From NCBI GenBank assembly GCA_018398575.1, contig JAGTXZ010000018.1, forward strand, positions 3,782,001-3,846,000: a stretch of 64,000 nt of DNA. Direction: 5' to 3'. A program made the translations under genes and the position numbers. The notes under the pieces were generated by a model. That model saw only the letters and a program-made list of their open reading frames with translations, searched no databases and was not told where the DNA came from. Below are positions 21,080 to 32,700 of this stretch, one piece after another. The number at the start of each line of letters is the position of its first letter. Position 1 is the first letter of the stretch. The stretch is from Ampelomyces quisqualis (taxonomy: Eukaryota; Ascomycota; Dothideomycetes; Pleosporales; Phaeosphaeriaceae).

Positions 21080-21118
21080 GGATTAGGGTTCGGATTAGGA
21101 TTAGGATTGGGATTAGGA
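21080..21118 (+). repeat. Interstitial telomere-like (GGATTA)n repeat
   Basis: About six degenerate hexamers of GGATTA/GGATTG, including one exact TTAGGG, the usual fungal telomere unit. They sit immediately left of a 142-bp duplication. Confidence 0.75.
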
Positions 21119-21127
21119 CCAGGCCCT

Positions 21128-21411
21128 GGATCAGGAATCAGCGTGAGCATCAGCAGGTATACATCTATCAGTAAGTCATTGGAGAAAAAGAGTGCTGAGC
21201 TAAAAGCACAAGATGCAAGCGTGAATAAACGACACTAGAACTTTTGGCCGCACGCTCAAACAAAAGTAAGGATCAGGAATCAGCGTGAGCATCAGCAGGT
21301 ATACATCTATCAGTAAGTCATTGTAGAAAAAGAGTGCCGAGCTAAGAGCACAAGATGCAAGCGTGAATAAACGACACCGGAACTTTTGGCCGCGCGCTCA
21401 AACAAAAGTAA
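21128..21411. repeat. 142-bp tandem duplication, two copies
   Basis: Copies 21128-21269 and 21270-21411, abutting exactly and each starting GGATCAGGAATCAGC. They differ at six positions: one transversion and five transitions. At every transition copy 1 has T or A and copy 2 has C or G. No coding capacity seen. Confidence 0.95.
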
Positions 21412-21911
21412 ATGGGCATACATATATGTACATAGAAAGCACCATGTCTGCGGCGATGCAATAGCGCCGGGAAGAAAACTTGAAATGTGGGTTGAAAAAT
21501 TTCACAAGGCTGAAGGGGACACCCTGGTTGATTTTGTTCTTCAAGGGCTGGCGGGCCGGGTCTGATTCAGGATAGGGGGAGTGGGTGGTCAGTGCGGCGT
21601 TGCTATGTTCTGGAAAAAAAAACGTCGTGTGGAAACAGGGGTTGTGCCGTGCAGAGGGTACTAAGAAGTGGGTCCGAGTTTGAGGATATGCGTTCATGTG
21701 CATGATCTGTGTGGGTGCGAATCAGTGGTTTCGAGCGACGGGACGGCAAGAGACCGATGTTGCATTGGTAATGTCATTTTGAGGTGGACGTGTCCTCGAC
21801 TTCGAGCTGGTACGTAGTCGCAACTCGGACATGTGGCTAGTGACAGTGATATGATTCTACTGTTTGGTACACTAGGGCGTTCTTCCGCTGGCTGTCATCG
21901 CAACGCTTGCG

Positions 21912-22825
21912 TTAGACAGTGCGCCGGTCTGTCATGACCCTCACGACCGAGCCCGGGCCAGCTACCTCTACGAGCTGGGAAGGGTCAGTACTTCGGGTAC
22001 GCATGTGGCATGCGAGGTGATTCTCATGACGGTGGATTACACAGTATCGTACCTTTTCATGCCAGCTGAGCAACACGCTCATGGCCTGGCCACCGCCCTC
22101 GCCTCCGCCCCGAGCATGCACTTGTGAGAAGCCAGTCGCCTGGGGAGTGACGTTGCGCGTGCTCGAGGGCGGTGAAGCTTGCGCCATGCCCTTGTAGCTG
22201 TGTGCCATGACCGTTAGCTGGGGGAGTCGATAAGGGTGACGACGTACATGTACTTCATCAAGACGTCCAATGCCTCTGTCCCGCCCGGGGCAGCGTAGAT
22301 GCGGCTGAGTATTGGTGACATGTCCGACTGGCGTATAGACTGGAGGATCTCGATGACGTCGGCAAGGTGGACTTCCTAGACGGTGAGACCTGTCAGCCTC
22401 GTCTCCCTTTCTCCGTGACAGTGCAATGTGCAAAGTCTCGTGCTGGTGGTCGGTAGCCCGGGGCCGCAGTCACGGTAGCAGCTGTGGCCCGGAAAGACCA
22501 CATGTGGTGAGACACGGAGGCCAAGGTCCATTTGCGGAGGCCCGGATGTCGGATGCATGGCTCAAACTGGTCGTGGTTGAGGTAGCGTGAGGCGACGTAC
22601 CTTGCCCTTGTCGTCGGCGCCGTATGGAGGGGTTTCAAGCGCGCCTGACAGAGCTCCCTCATTGTCGCCGCCTCGTAGGAGCTGGCGTATTTGTTGCGAG
22701 TCGTTCTGGACGTCGGCGGTCGCTACGGGCGTGAGCGCGGGCGTGAGGGAGCTTAGGTCGAAGTTGGCGGGGCTGTCGGGATCGAGGGCGTCAATGTTGA
22801 TGGTCCGCCAGTTGATGTTGGCCAT
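21912..22825 (-). CDS. arc15: Arp2/3 complex 16-kDa subunit, ARPC5
   Basis: Subunit of the actin-nucleating Arp2/3 complex (cortical actin patches, endocytosis). Exons 22601-22825, 22248-22375, 22053-22197 and 21912-21974 give 186 residues. The start MANINWRTINIDALDPDS is characteristic. Other conserved words are IRQLLRGGD, PPYGADDKGK|EVHLADVIEILQSIRQ, GGTEALDVLMKYI|YKGMAQAS, LSWHEK|LVEVAGPGSVVRVMTDR and the terminus RTV. All three introns have GTACG donors and fall at conserved junctions. The frame is open upstream of 22825, but that part is translated GC-rich repeat, so the conserved MANINW start is used. Confidence 0.95.
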
Positions 22826-22876
22826 GACGGACGGGCTGTGGGTTGGAGTGAATGGCGGTGTCGGCGGTGGTGGTGG

Positions 22877-22976
22877 GTGGCGGGCAGCGGGTGGCGTCGT
22901 GGCGGGCAGTGGGCGGCGTCGTAGCGGGCAGCGGGCGGCGTCGTGGCGGGCAGCGGGCGGCGTCGTGGCGGGCAGC
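22877..22976. repeat. 22-bp GC-rich minisatellite upstream of ARPC5
   Basis: About 4.5 copies of GTGGCGGGCAGCGGGCGGCG plus TC, at 22877, 22899, 22921, 22943 and a partial at 22965. It lies 50-150 bp upstream of the ARPC5 ATG, in its probable promoter or 5'UTR. Confidence 0.93.
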
Positions 22977-24023
22977 AATGGGTGATGGTGAGGTTGCAGT
23001 GGTCGTGGGGTGCAGCCGACCGTCTCCACACGCCAAGGACCGCGGCTGCCATTTCCAGCGCCGACAACGTCGTGCATCACAGCCGACTGTCGCGCAAACA
23101 AGGGTCGGGGCTCGAAGCGGATCGGTACCAGCGTTCAGAGACGCCAGCTGCCCGACGCGGGGACGCACAAACGGCCCAGTGTGACGACACACGTACCAGA
23201 GCAGCGGATGGGACAGACACGACAGGCAGAGGGAACGTCAAAGCAGAGTGGTGTACAGGCAAGAGATGTGGTTTCGATTAGTCTATACAGCCTGGTGTGG
23301 TGAGACACCGTGAAAAAGCCCAGGCACCGTCTATGATCCCAAAAGCCACGGATGGCGGCCCATCTATACCGTGCGTAGATGGCCGTCGTGTGAAAACAAG
23401 TTCGTATGCTGGTCGTGAACCGCGAGGTTCGACCCAGCCGAGCGATTGTACAAAATGATCCAAGCCCGTGTGCCGGCGGTGGCAGGCGATGGAAGTCTAC
23501 CAGTGTATGTGATGTCCTGAGAAAGAGAGAAGAATCCGTTTTTGGTATCTATGCCTGGGCCGTGTCCTGATCTATCAAACGCCGAAGGAAGAACTTTTTG
23601 CCGCAAGGAGAGTCGCTAAGAGGTGGACGCAAGGGAGAAGACGCTCGCTCGAGAACGCAGGACGAAAACCGATAATCGCCGGGGTATTAGGCTGCTGGAA
23701 GAATTCGAAAAAGTGGTGGAAGATGATTAAAAGGCGATCATCCCGAGGGACCATGCGTCGAGAGATATTGCGTCAAAAGGAGAGTGGCGTTGCGAGATGG
23801 TGGGGGAGGTAATGCAATGGTGCGAAATGATGTAGGGCTGCAGATTGCGTTAGTCAGCTGCTCATGCAAGGTAAGAAAGACTGCTTACGAAGCGCGACAT
23901 GTCATCCCTCTGTTCTCAACGGAACACGGTGCGACCACGACAGATTGTCGACTTTGGCCATCAGAGCCCAGCCGAGGCGCGCGAGGAGAATCATGTTCAG
24001 TTGAGGCCGGATGGAAAAGGGCG

Positions 24024-24574
24024 TTATTTGGGTGGTGGCGGCGGCGGCTTGGGAGTGCCGGTGGTATCGTAGGCACCACGTCCCATGTTGTTGGATTCTG
24101 ATTCTCTGAAGATCATGCTGTTGATGGGTGTGTCGTCTGGTTATGTAGGTGAGCGCGGCGTTCCATGGAGAGGTCCAGGGTCGGCACTACTTACAGATGG
24201 ACTGAGCCAGGGTGTCAGCGGCGGCTGAGTAGCGGCGTGTGCGGGTAGGTAAGGCCGGTAGAGTCAAAAACCGAAGGGGACGCAACGAGTGTGGTGGTGG
24301 TGAGGGCGCTGGTCGGCGGCGCGGCGGTGAGTGCGTGGGTAAGCTCGATTACTGTGTGGGGTGGTGAAGGGGACCAGTGGACTACAACCAGGCAGCGGGC
24401 TGGGGGCTCTTGGACGAGCGGAATGAGCGGAGGGGTTTGAAGGGAGTGAAGATGGGGGGGCACAGGGACGGGCGCGAGGGCGCGGTGCCTGATATACGGC
24501 AGCGTGGAGGCAGAATAAGGGGGACCAGCGCAACTGCGCAGCAGCCCTAGGGCTTGGCTTGGCCGGCGAGACAA
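24024..24574 (-). other. Possible small spliced transcript (weak)
   Basis: On the minus strand a consensus intron (24118-24194, 77 bp, GTAAGT donor, CAACAG acceptor) joins a C/T-rich leader to an exon whose first ATG (24116) opens a 30-codon frame, MIFRESESNNMGRGAYDTT followed by GTPK and a Pro run, ending at 24024. It could be a 5'UTR intron with a short ORF, or the end of a small protein whose first exon I cannot place. No homologue recognised. Confidence 0.2.
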
Positions 24575-27279
24575 GTAAAATGAGAGACAGTGCTTTTGTC
24601 AGGACTTGCGCGCAGACTCCATGAGGTGTGCCGGGGGTGTTTCAACTAGCTCCCTGCCGCCAGCTCCAAAAGCCACGGCACCATGGACCATGCCACCATG
24701 GCAAGACTGTACACAGTAACTTAGTAAGCTCCGTACGGAGGATGGCCCGCCGTCGACAGGGAGCCGGGATGATCTGCGCGGCGCTGCATCCACCGCGCCC
24801 GCGGCGAAGGTTCTCCCCTGCGCCCACGCTAGCCACCACTCCAACGGCGGCGGCTGGGAGCGCAGACTCCAGAGGAACGAACTTGAGGCTTCAGGAAGGC
24901 CGGCCGGCGGGCGTGATACGGCGGCGTGCGAGCAGCAAGCAGGCCCGCAGGCCGCGGACGCCCGAGGGCACCATTCTGAGATGCTGCCGAGTGCTAGTGC
25001 CTACTGCCGAACATGTATGGACGGATACATGCTACCTAGCAACACCCGTCGCACCGCGACGAGCACCGTAATGAGAGCGCTGCCGTCCGCAGAGTGGGTC
25101 TCTGGCTGTGTGCCCTCGGTAGACAGTATGTACAAGTACATACATAGCATGCTTTCTGGAAGCATGCCCCATCCGGCTCGCGAATGTCACCTGCAGTCCA
25201 TGACACCGCGCCGCATGGTTTCATTCGATCGTGTCAGGAATGCGTGGCCAGGAGAGCCTGTTTGCGCCGCGCAGCTGTCAAAATTCAACCTGTCGCCGTC
25301 TGTCTCATCGCCGCCTGTCTCATCGCCGCCCGTCGTCATCTCGCGCCCTGCCGCCGCTTCGCATCCTGCTTGCGCCGCTGATTGGCTGCCCACGCATTCC
25401 CCCCTTGCCGGACAACACCCAGCCCAGAGCTCCGGCCGGGGCACAGATTTTACCAGCAACATCGCTGTCCACGGCAACATTGTCGTCGCGACCTTGGCCT
25501 GCGGGGAGACGGGCAAGTGGATATTGTCCAACGGCTTCGTCGCTACTGCAATCTGCACCGCATCTCCACCCCGGTGGAAGCGACACAAGGTGCCGACACG
25601 TGGACGTCTCACCTGTGGTCCGTGGACCTTCTTCGCCTACAAGGCTCTACGCACTGCAACCCGCATCGCTGAAACACGGCGCAGAGCCCTCGCGACTTTA
25701 TACTCCGTACTTCCACAATAAACTCTTGCGGCATCATCACTGCGGCCTTCCGCCCGCTCTCGGACCGTCTGTTGGGGCGACGGGCCGGCTTGCTTCACGA
25801 CCTCGTAGCCTCGTACACACCCGCCGTGCCATTGTCCTTCAACAATGACCAGCATCGGTTATTGCGTCCTCGCATGCTGCTGTGCGACCAGATGACCCTC
25901 GCCGTTGCGGCACGGATCGCTGCGTCATACATGTTTTCTGCAGCGCTCACTACGGCAGACGAACACCGCCTCTTCCACGGCACCATGCATTGACGACCAC
26001 ACGGGTGATTCTGCGCCTTTGCTGCTGACACGTTTTTGCCATGGCGTTGCCGAAATGAGTAGACTCGTATTGCCGTCCAACTTTGTCGCACTGATCAAGT
26101 GTTGAGGACCCATCGTCTTCGAATGACACGACGCCTTGCCTACTCGTCATAGGTACACAGCACCTCAGCTGCACGTCGCGCAATCTTGGTCGACAAATAC
26201 CATGGCTATCGATGTCGTGTCGCGGCACACATCCGACACCCCGTGAGAACTAGCCTCGCAGCAAAACGTTGCGGCACAGTTCCCGAATTAGCTTTGGCTG
26301 CCATTCTCTAGTGTCGCAAAACAAAACAACCTCCTAAACGCGAGGATGCGTTTGGTTGCACGACGTGTTTCCTTGCTCCGGCACCTAGTCCATCTCCCCC
26401 CTCCCCGTATGCAGTCTCAGAATGGCAAGGCCTTGCATCCGCCTGACCCACATCCCCGGGCCTCCATTTTCCTTTACCCAAAGCAGAATCCTACCCATTT
26501 CCTCACCGCGTCACATCAGCCCTACGGCTCTCGACCATTTATTTTCTTCTCGTAGAGCATACACACGTTTTGCACGCGCTGATGACATGACGGCATGCAT
26601 GAGCACACCATCCAAGTGTGTGTGTGTGTGTGTTTTTTTTCTAGCTTACAAAGCCAAACAACCGTACTCGCGACGCCCAACCGTGCGGTAGATGCACCTG
26701 TGAGTCGAACTGCGGGTTGTGCGGATCAAACCTGGTCTGACGTGGGAGAGTCCATTACGGCACAGTCAGTGTTGCGTATGGACGGTCAAGTGCGGGATGC
26801 GGTGAGGGGAGCATGGACGTGTACGCGGACGTGAGTAAACATGACATGGGAATAAGATATGTCCGTGACTCCATGTGCGCTGCACTCTAGTGCGCATCCG
26901 CAACCAACCTCACATAATCCCCACGTACGCGAAGCGCAAAAACTCATTTGCGGTGAAATGCGATGCGATCGGAGTGAATGTACGTCTTCTCTCGCGGAGA
27001 GTGAAACTAAAACAGAGACAGCATCAGAAACGGGACCAGGGACAGAAACAGAAACCAACAAAAAAAATATGTGTGGGTGCGTGGGAATCCATGTGTGAGG
27101 TGGAATGTGTGAAGAGAGAGAGAGAGAGAGGTGGGAAAAGCAGGCAGAGAAGGACGGGCACAACCGAGGGCGCAACAAGTGTATCATGAGAAATTATGCG
27201 GGGAAGAAGGGCTGAGACAAGGGAGGATCCACACACACGCACACACACAATGGATGATGGAATGGGATTGTTTGCAGAC

Positions 27280-29126
27280 TTAATCATCACCATCACCATC
27301 ACCATCCTCATCGTCTCCATCTTTCTTCCCCTGCACAGTCTCCACCTCGACTGACCCCCTCACACCGCCCTCGCCATCCCTCGTCGTAAACCTGTATTTG
27401 CCGCCGTCCCACAGATCCTTCAACGTCAACTCCTTGGTGCGGCCGAGACTCTCGATGCCGCCGATGCGGTCGAGCGTGGCGGCGAGGAAACGGTCAAAGC
27501 CAGGCTCGCTGCAAATGTCGTTGAAAGCGCGCTGCATGGGGACGCTGTCTGCGCGCACCATGGCGTGGGAGTCGATGCTGAAGAGGGAGAGGTCGTGGTG
27601 CTTGCGGATGAAGTCGGAGCGCGTCATGATGAAGCGCGCGCGGTGGAGGGGGATTTCAGGGAGCATGTGGTCTGTGGCGTGGGCAGGGGACGTGTTTGTT
27701 TCGAGAGAGGTGCGGTAGAGGGCGTTGGCGAGGACCATTGCTGTCGACTTTGTGAAGAGTTTAGGCTTGGTGTGTATGGCTAAGGGGGACTGGAGGGGGA
27801 GGGACTCACGGCGAATTTCTGCTGGTCCATGACGTCGTCGTCCATTTCTTCGCCGAGGATGGCGCAGTTGTTGAGAAACCAGATCTTTTCGAGCTCGCAG
27901 ATTTGGTTGCATTTAGTGATCATGTCGTCGGATTTGGCCACGCGGTTGAGGAAGGTCAGACGCCCGCCAATCTTGTCGTATACTTCTTCGAGGATAGACT
28001 CGGCGGGCTTCTCTTTCCAGTACTTCATTCGGTAGTTGCGCAGAGCCTGCATGGCACGTTCTTTGCACAGGTCTTTGATTTGGTGGACTTCCATGCGTGT
28101 CGCGTGATGCTTCAGACGTTCAAAAACCCAATACTTGTCCGAGTTGATGATGACTGTTGCCAAATTGGAAGCTGCCCATTGTTCGGCACGCTGCTGAATG
28201 AGCTCTAGCAAGTCTCGGCCATCTTCGTCATCGCGAATTAGATGTGCTTGGTTGATAATCAGGATCAGTGGTCGTCCAATCTGCTTCCGTCGTCGGAGTG
28301 CCACCTTTTCAAGTTTGTTGAAAGCCCGCTCAATGTCCAGAATCGCGCCGGCATCGCGTGGGCCACGTATGGAGAAGAGTGAGCCAATGTTGTCTTCGTG
28401 GTACTCAAAATCCAAGCAGCGGCCAAGTCGCACACGGAAAACCTCGAGATCGGCATGGGCTTCCATCATGGAGCAGCCTTCGCCGTTGATCTTGGCCATT
28501 GCATCGATCAGCATAGAACTCTTTCCAGTCCCTTTTTCGCCAAGAAGGAGATGGTACCGGCCCTTAGTCTCGCCCCATACTATCTTGTCGATTTTCATCT
28601 GTTCGTCACGTGGTATCCAGCGGTCACAATCGTCCTCGCCATCCACATCATGGGTTGCTTCGTGTCGCGTGGGCTCTCGGAACACTTCTTTTCCACTCGC
28701 AGCCATCTCCAGGACAGGGTCGCCTTCCCTGAAAGCGTTCTCCATCTTCTCGAGGACGTTCCACTTGTAGTACTTGGTGTATCCGATCCCCACACAGGCA
28801 AGGATGAAGATGCTCGCTCCGGTGGTTGCTGCGGCTTCAAACATTTTCCACGCGGTGCTTTTCCATGCCTCTCTTTTCGCCTCACGCTTCTCCTCCTGTT
28901 CCTGCGGGCCTTCGGTAGCATCGTCGATTGGGTTCGGTGCATCATTTCCAGGGGTGGGTGGACCTGACTGCCCACTAAGAGTACGCGCAAACAGCAGCTG
29001 GCATGCCTTTACCCTGCCAGGACCAGCCTGCCGTATCCGGGAGAAGAAGGGATGTGGCTGTTGGTGTTGAGACGCGACCTGTGCACGCGCAATTTGTGTC
29101 CTCGAAAGAGGCCGCAGCATTAACAT
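27280..29126 (-). CDS. Mitochondrial membrane-anchored P-loop ATPase, uncharacterised
   Basis: Exons 27810-29126 and 27748-side continuation 27280-27747; 594 residues, intron 27748-27809. The N-terminus MLMLRPLSRTQIARAQVAS is Arg-rich and acid-free, a probable mitochondrial presequence. A single TM segment (TGASIFILACVGIGY) lies near 102-118. The nucleotide-binding domain has Walker A GEKGTGKSS near 195 and Walker B-like PLILIINQAH near 285, then IINSDKYWVFERLKHH and a helical C-terminal part. The last residues are acidic Asp-Gly repeats (GDGDGDD). Together these suggest an inner-membrane STAND/AAA-like ATPase conserved in filamentous fungi. I know no function for it. The acceptor AAAG at the intron is weak but is the only one that keeps the frame. 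Divergent from clu1 with about 650 bp between starts. Confidence 0.8.
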
Positions 29127-29773
29127 GATTACCGTGGCGCGCTACGTGTCGCGTGAGGGCGCACGTGTCAAACAGCAGCGCATAGAGTGAAAGGGAAATG
29201 AGAGGCGAAGCGGGAGAAGAAGGGAACGACTGAAGGAAATCGGAGGGGCTACTGTAGGGGCTGTGCTTTGCTCAGGGTCGTTGGGTGATGGAGGTTGAAG
29301 ATGCGGAGTAGGGATGAGCTTGGCAAGGCGCCATGGCCAGTAGCTGGAAGCTCAAGGGCAGTGAGGCCGTGCTCGGCTTGCACGCCGACAGCGCGAACAT
29401 GATGTGCGCCATGCTGTGGGGTGAGTATGCGTAGTGGTACTTGTGGAGTGCACGGGGGGAGTACAAGATGCGGCGGTTGGATTGTGTTTGCAGATGCGGC
29501 GTCGTCCCAGGGCGAATGGGATGGGGGCCAGACGGCGGAGCCACCTCGGCAGTTTGCGGGCACGAGAGCGTGCAAGAAAATGGAGACAAATGCACCAGTG
29601 GAAACTTTTTTTACTTTTTTTTCAGCCTCTACACCCTCACCGCGGGCCATTGCACCTGAATGCGCGCCTCTCTTGTCCATTCCCCATCACCCAGACCCGC
29701 TCCCTCCTTTTGCAGCTGCTCTTGCCGGGACCTGGACTTGCAGTAGCTGTGCCCGCCAGACTCGCCCGCAACC
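29127..29773. other. Bidirectional promoter region
   Basis: Lies between the divergent P-loop ATPase and clu1 start codons. T-rich near 29605-29625 and C-rich just before 29774. No other feature. Confidence 0.5.
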
Positions 29774-32700
29774 ATGGCTGCACCCAGCCATGACGCCCCC
29801 CAATCTGGTGAGCCCCCCACCCACACGTGACCGACACGCGCCTCCGCATAGCCATGGCTAACCCCAACGGCCCCGCAGAGCGAGCAACGCCTCCCAGCAA
29901 AGAGCAGCATGGCGACGGGCCGGCCGCGAACGGGGAGGAGGGCGCCAACGGCCAGCTGCCAGATAGTGTGTCGACACCAAGGCCGGGCCATGCCAGCAAA
30001 GTGCTGACTGGGTCCAGACATGTTCCAAATCATCATCAAGCTGCCCCACGAGCCCTTTGAAATGCCCATGACGGTCCGCACCAGACTTCGCCGCGTCACG
30101 TGACAAAGCTTACCATGGCAGATATCCACGGCCGAGCAGGTGCAGGACCTCCGCCAGTCCATCATCGAGATGCCCCACACGTTCCAGTACTCGTGCTTCC
30201 ACCTCGCGCACAAGGGCCAGCGCATCAACGACTTTGTCGATCTGTCCGAGGTCCCAGAGCTGGGCCCGGACTCGGTGCTCGAGGTGAAGGAGGACCCGTA
30301 CAACGAGAAGGAGGCGCGCCTGCATGTCATCCGCGTGCGCGAGCTCATCGGCGCCGCCGGAGACCGCACAGATGCGCTGCACGGAATCATGGCGGGCCTC
30401 TCGCTGCACGACACCGTGGGCCTCGCCGAGTCAGACAAGCCCAGGCAAGATGGACCCGAGCAGTCGCCGCTGGCAGACTACGACTTCAAGTCCTCGGGCG
30501 CCGTCCAGAATCTGTTGCCTCCACCGCAAGAGCCTGCGCCAAAGTGCATAAAGTCCATCTCGCTCTCCGCCTGGAACCCGCCTCCGTACCATCTACGGAC
30601 CAAGGGCCACCTCCTGTACCTCGTAGCCACCACCAACGAAAACGAGCAGCATCACATCACCAGCCATGTCACGGGCTTCTATGCGAACAAGTCGTCCAAT
30701 GCGAACTTTGACCCCTCACCACGCGCCGGTCCCAAGGCCAACCACGCCCACTCGCTGCTCACGCTGCTCGAGAAACTGTCCCCGTCCTTCGAAGCCTCGT
30801 TCCAGCAACTGCTTGAGTACAATGCGAAGAAGGAGCTCCTCACCATTTTCCAGCTCTCGAACGCCATCCCGGCGAACCCATGGCTGGTCCCACCACCAAC
30901 GTCTTCTCACTCCACACATCAAGCAGATCTCGCACGAACACAAGAGAGCTACTTGATCTCTGGCGTCGAGAACACCGACACGCTCCGCGACTGGAATGAG
31001 GAGTTCCAGTCGACGCGCGAAATGCCCAAGGAAGCAGTTCACGACCGTGTTTTCCGTGAGCGTCTTACTTCGAAGCTCTTTGCAGACTATAACGATGCCG
31101 CGACTCGTGGTGCCATGCTAGTAGCTCGGGGAGAGATTCCGCCTCTGAACCCTACAGAGGCCAAGGACGCACAGATTTTTGTTTACAACAACATATTCTA
31201 CTCGTTCGGCGCTGACGGTGTGGGTACTTTTGGCACCGAGGGCGGCGACGAGGCCGCTCGCGTAGCTGTGGGCAAGGACGTTGTGGGCGTGCGCGCCGTC
31301 AACAACCTGGACATCCCGAACCTGTTCACGTCGGGCACGGTGGTCGTGGATTATCTTGGAAAACGTATTGTTGGCCAGAGCATAGTCCCTGGTATCTTCA
31401 AGCAGCGGGATCCCGGTGAGCATCAGATCGACTATGGTGCGGTAGAGGGCAAGGAGATTGTCGCCGACGACAAATCGTTTGTGCCTTTGTTCGAGCAGCT
31501 GTCCAAGGCGCTGCGCGTCAAAAAGCATCCTGTATGGGACAAGGACAATGTTCGACACGAACTCGAGGGAAGTGTAGAGACCAAAGGTCTCATCGGCACG
31601 GACGGTCGCCGATATGCACTCGATCTGTACCGTCTCACACCACTCGATGTGGCCTGGATCGAATCGTACTGGAGCGACCCGAGCAAAGAGGGCGAGGAGA
31701 AGCCAAAAGACAAGGACTACCCGCATCGCATGGCAACGTTGCGTCCGGAGCTTGTCGAGTCTTTTGGCAGGTTGAAGCTCCGAGAGTACGTCAAGAACGA
31801 GCTCGAGAATAAGGCGAAGAAGCCCGCAGCGCCAGCCAAGAAGAACGAGGCAGAGGAGGAGAGCTCATCAGAGGAAGAGTCAGACGAGTCCGAGGAGGAC
31901 TCTGATGATTCCGAGGAAGACTCCGATGAAGAAGAGAAGCCAAAGAAGTCCAAAAAGACCAAGGCCAAAGAGATTACCAAGGCTGAGAAGAAGGATGCTG
32001 CTGAAAAGAAAGAGGACGCTGAACCTGAGCAAGACCGCGTCGACATTTCGGGCTTTTCATTTGCGCTCAACCCCGATGTTTTCTCTGGTCAAACACCGCA
32101 GTCTGACGAGGACAAGGCGGAATGGGCCAAGGATGAAGCTGAGGTTCGTGCAGCATGCGACCATCTCCAGACAGAGGTTATTCCTCGCCTGATTACCGAG
32201 CTCAAGGACGGCGAAGTCGGCTTTCCTATGGATGGCCAGTCGCTGAGTGCTCTTCTGCACAAGCGCGGTGTCAACATCCGCTACCTTGGCAAGATCGCTG
32301 AGCTGGCCGACAAGCCTGACAAACGACTTCAGGCATTGAAGCGCCTTGTCGTGCAGGAAATGATTGCGCGTGGCTTCAAGCACTTTGCCAATGCCAAGCT
32401 GCGCAATGTTACTGCTCCCTTCTGGGCAGCGTGCGTTGCTCACCTCCTCAACTGTCTCCTCGGAAAAGATGTCAATGCCAAGCCTGTCGCGGAGAGCGAC
32501 GAGGAGATCAAGCAAATCTTCTCCACTGGACAAGGCGACTTCAGCTTCGAGAAGCTCACTCCAGACAGCCTCAAGAAGGAGATTATGGCTCAGATCGCGC
32601 TGCGATATCGCTACGACCTGGGCCAGTCGTGGGTTGAGTCTGGCAAGGAACTTCAGCTCTTGCGTGAGGTTTCCCTCAAGCTCGGATTGCAGTTGCAGAG

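Larger units (their letters stand above)
20964..21911. other. Right flank of transposon and ARPC5 3' flank
   Basis: Holds the GGATTA array (21080-21118) and the 142-bp tandem duplication (21128-21411), listed separately. 21412-21911 contains nothing I can name. Confidence 0.5.
22826..27279. other. Long gene-poor interval
   Basis: 4.5 kb without a gene I can support. It contains the 22-bp repeat upstream of ARPC5 (22877-22976), a possible small spliced transcript at 24024-24574, a palindrome CTCCGTACGGAG at 24729, a 15-bp CTGTCTCATCGCCGC duplication at 25300-25329, and GT/GA/CA microsatellites near 26617, 27115 and 27230. Many ORFs (the largest 24981-25721, 246 codons) have no recognisable domain and look like GC-driven open frames. 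Confidence 0.5.

Noticed and set aside
23414..23440. GGTTCGACCC, resembling a tRNA B box
   Set aside because: No A box at proper distance, no acceptor stem, and no cloverleaf can be drawn.
24981..25721. 246-codon plus-strand frame
   Set aside because: GC-driven open frame with no recognisable motif; overlaps similar frames on both strands.
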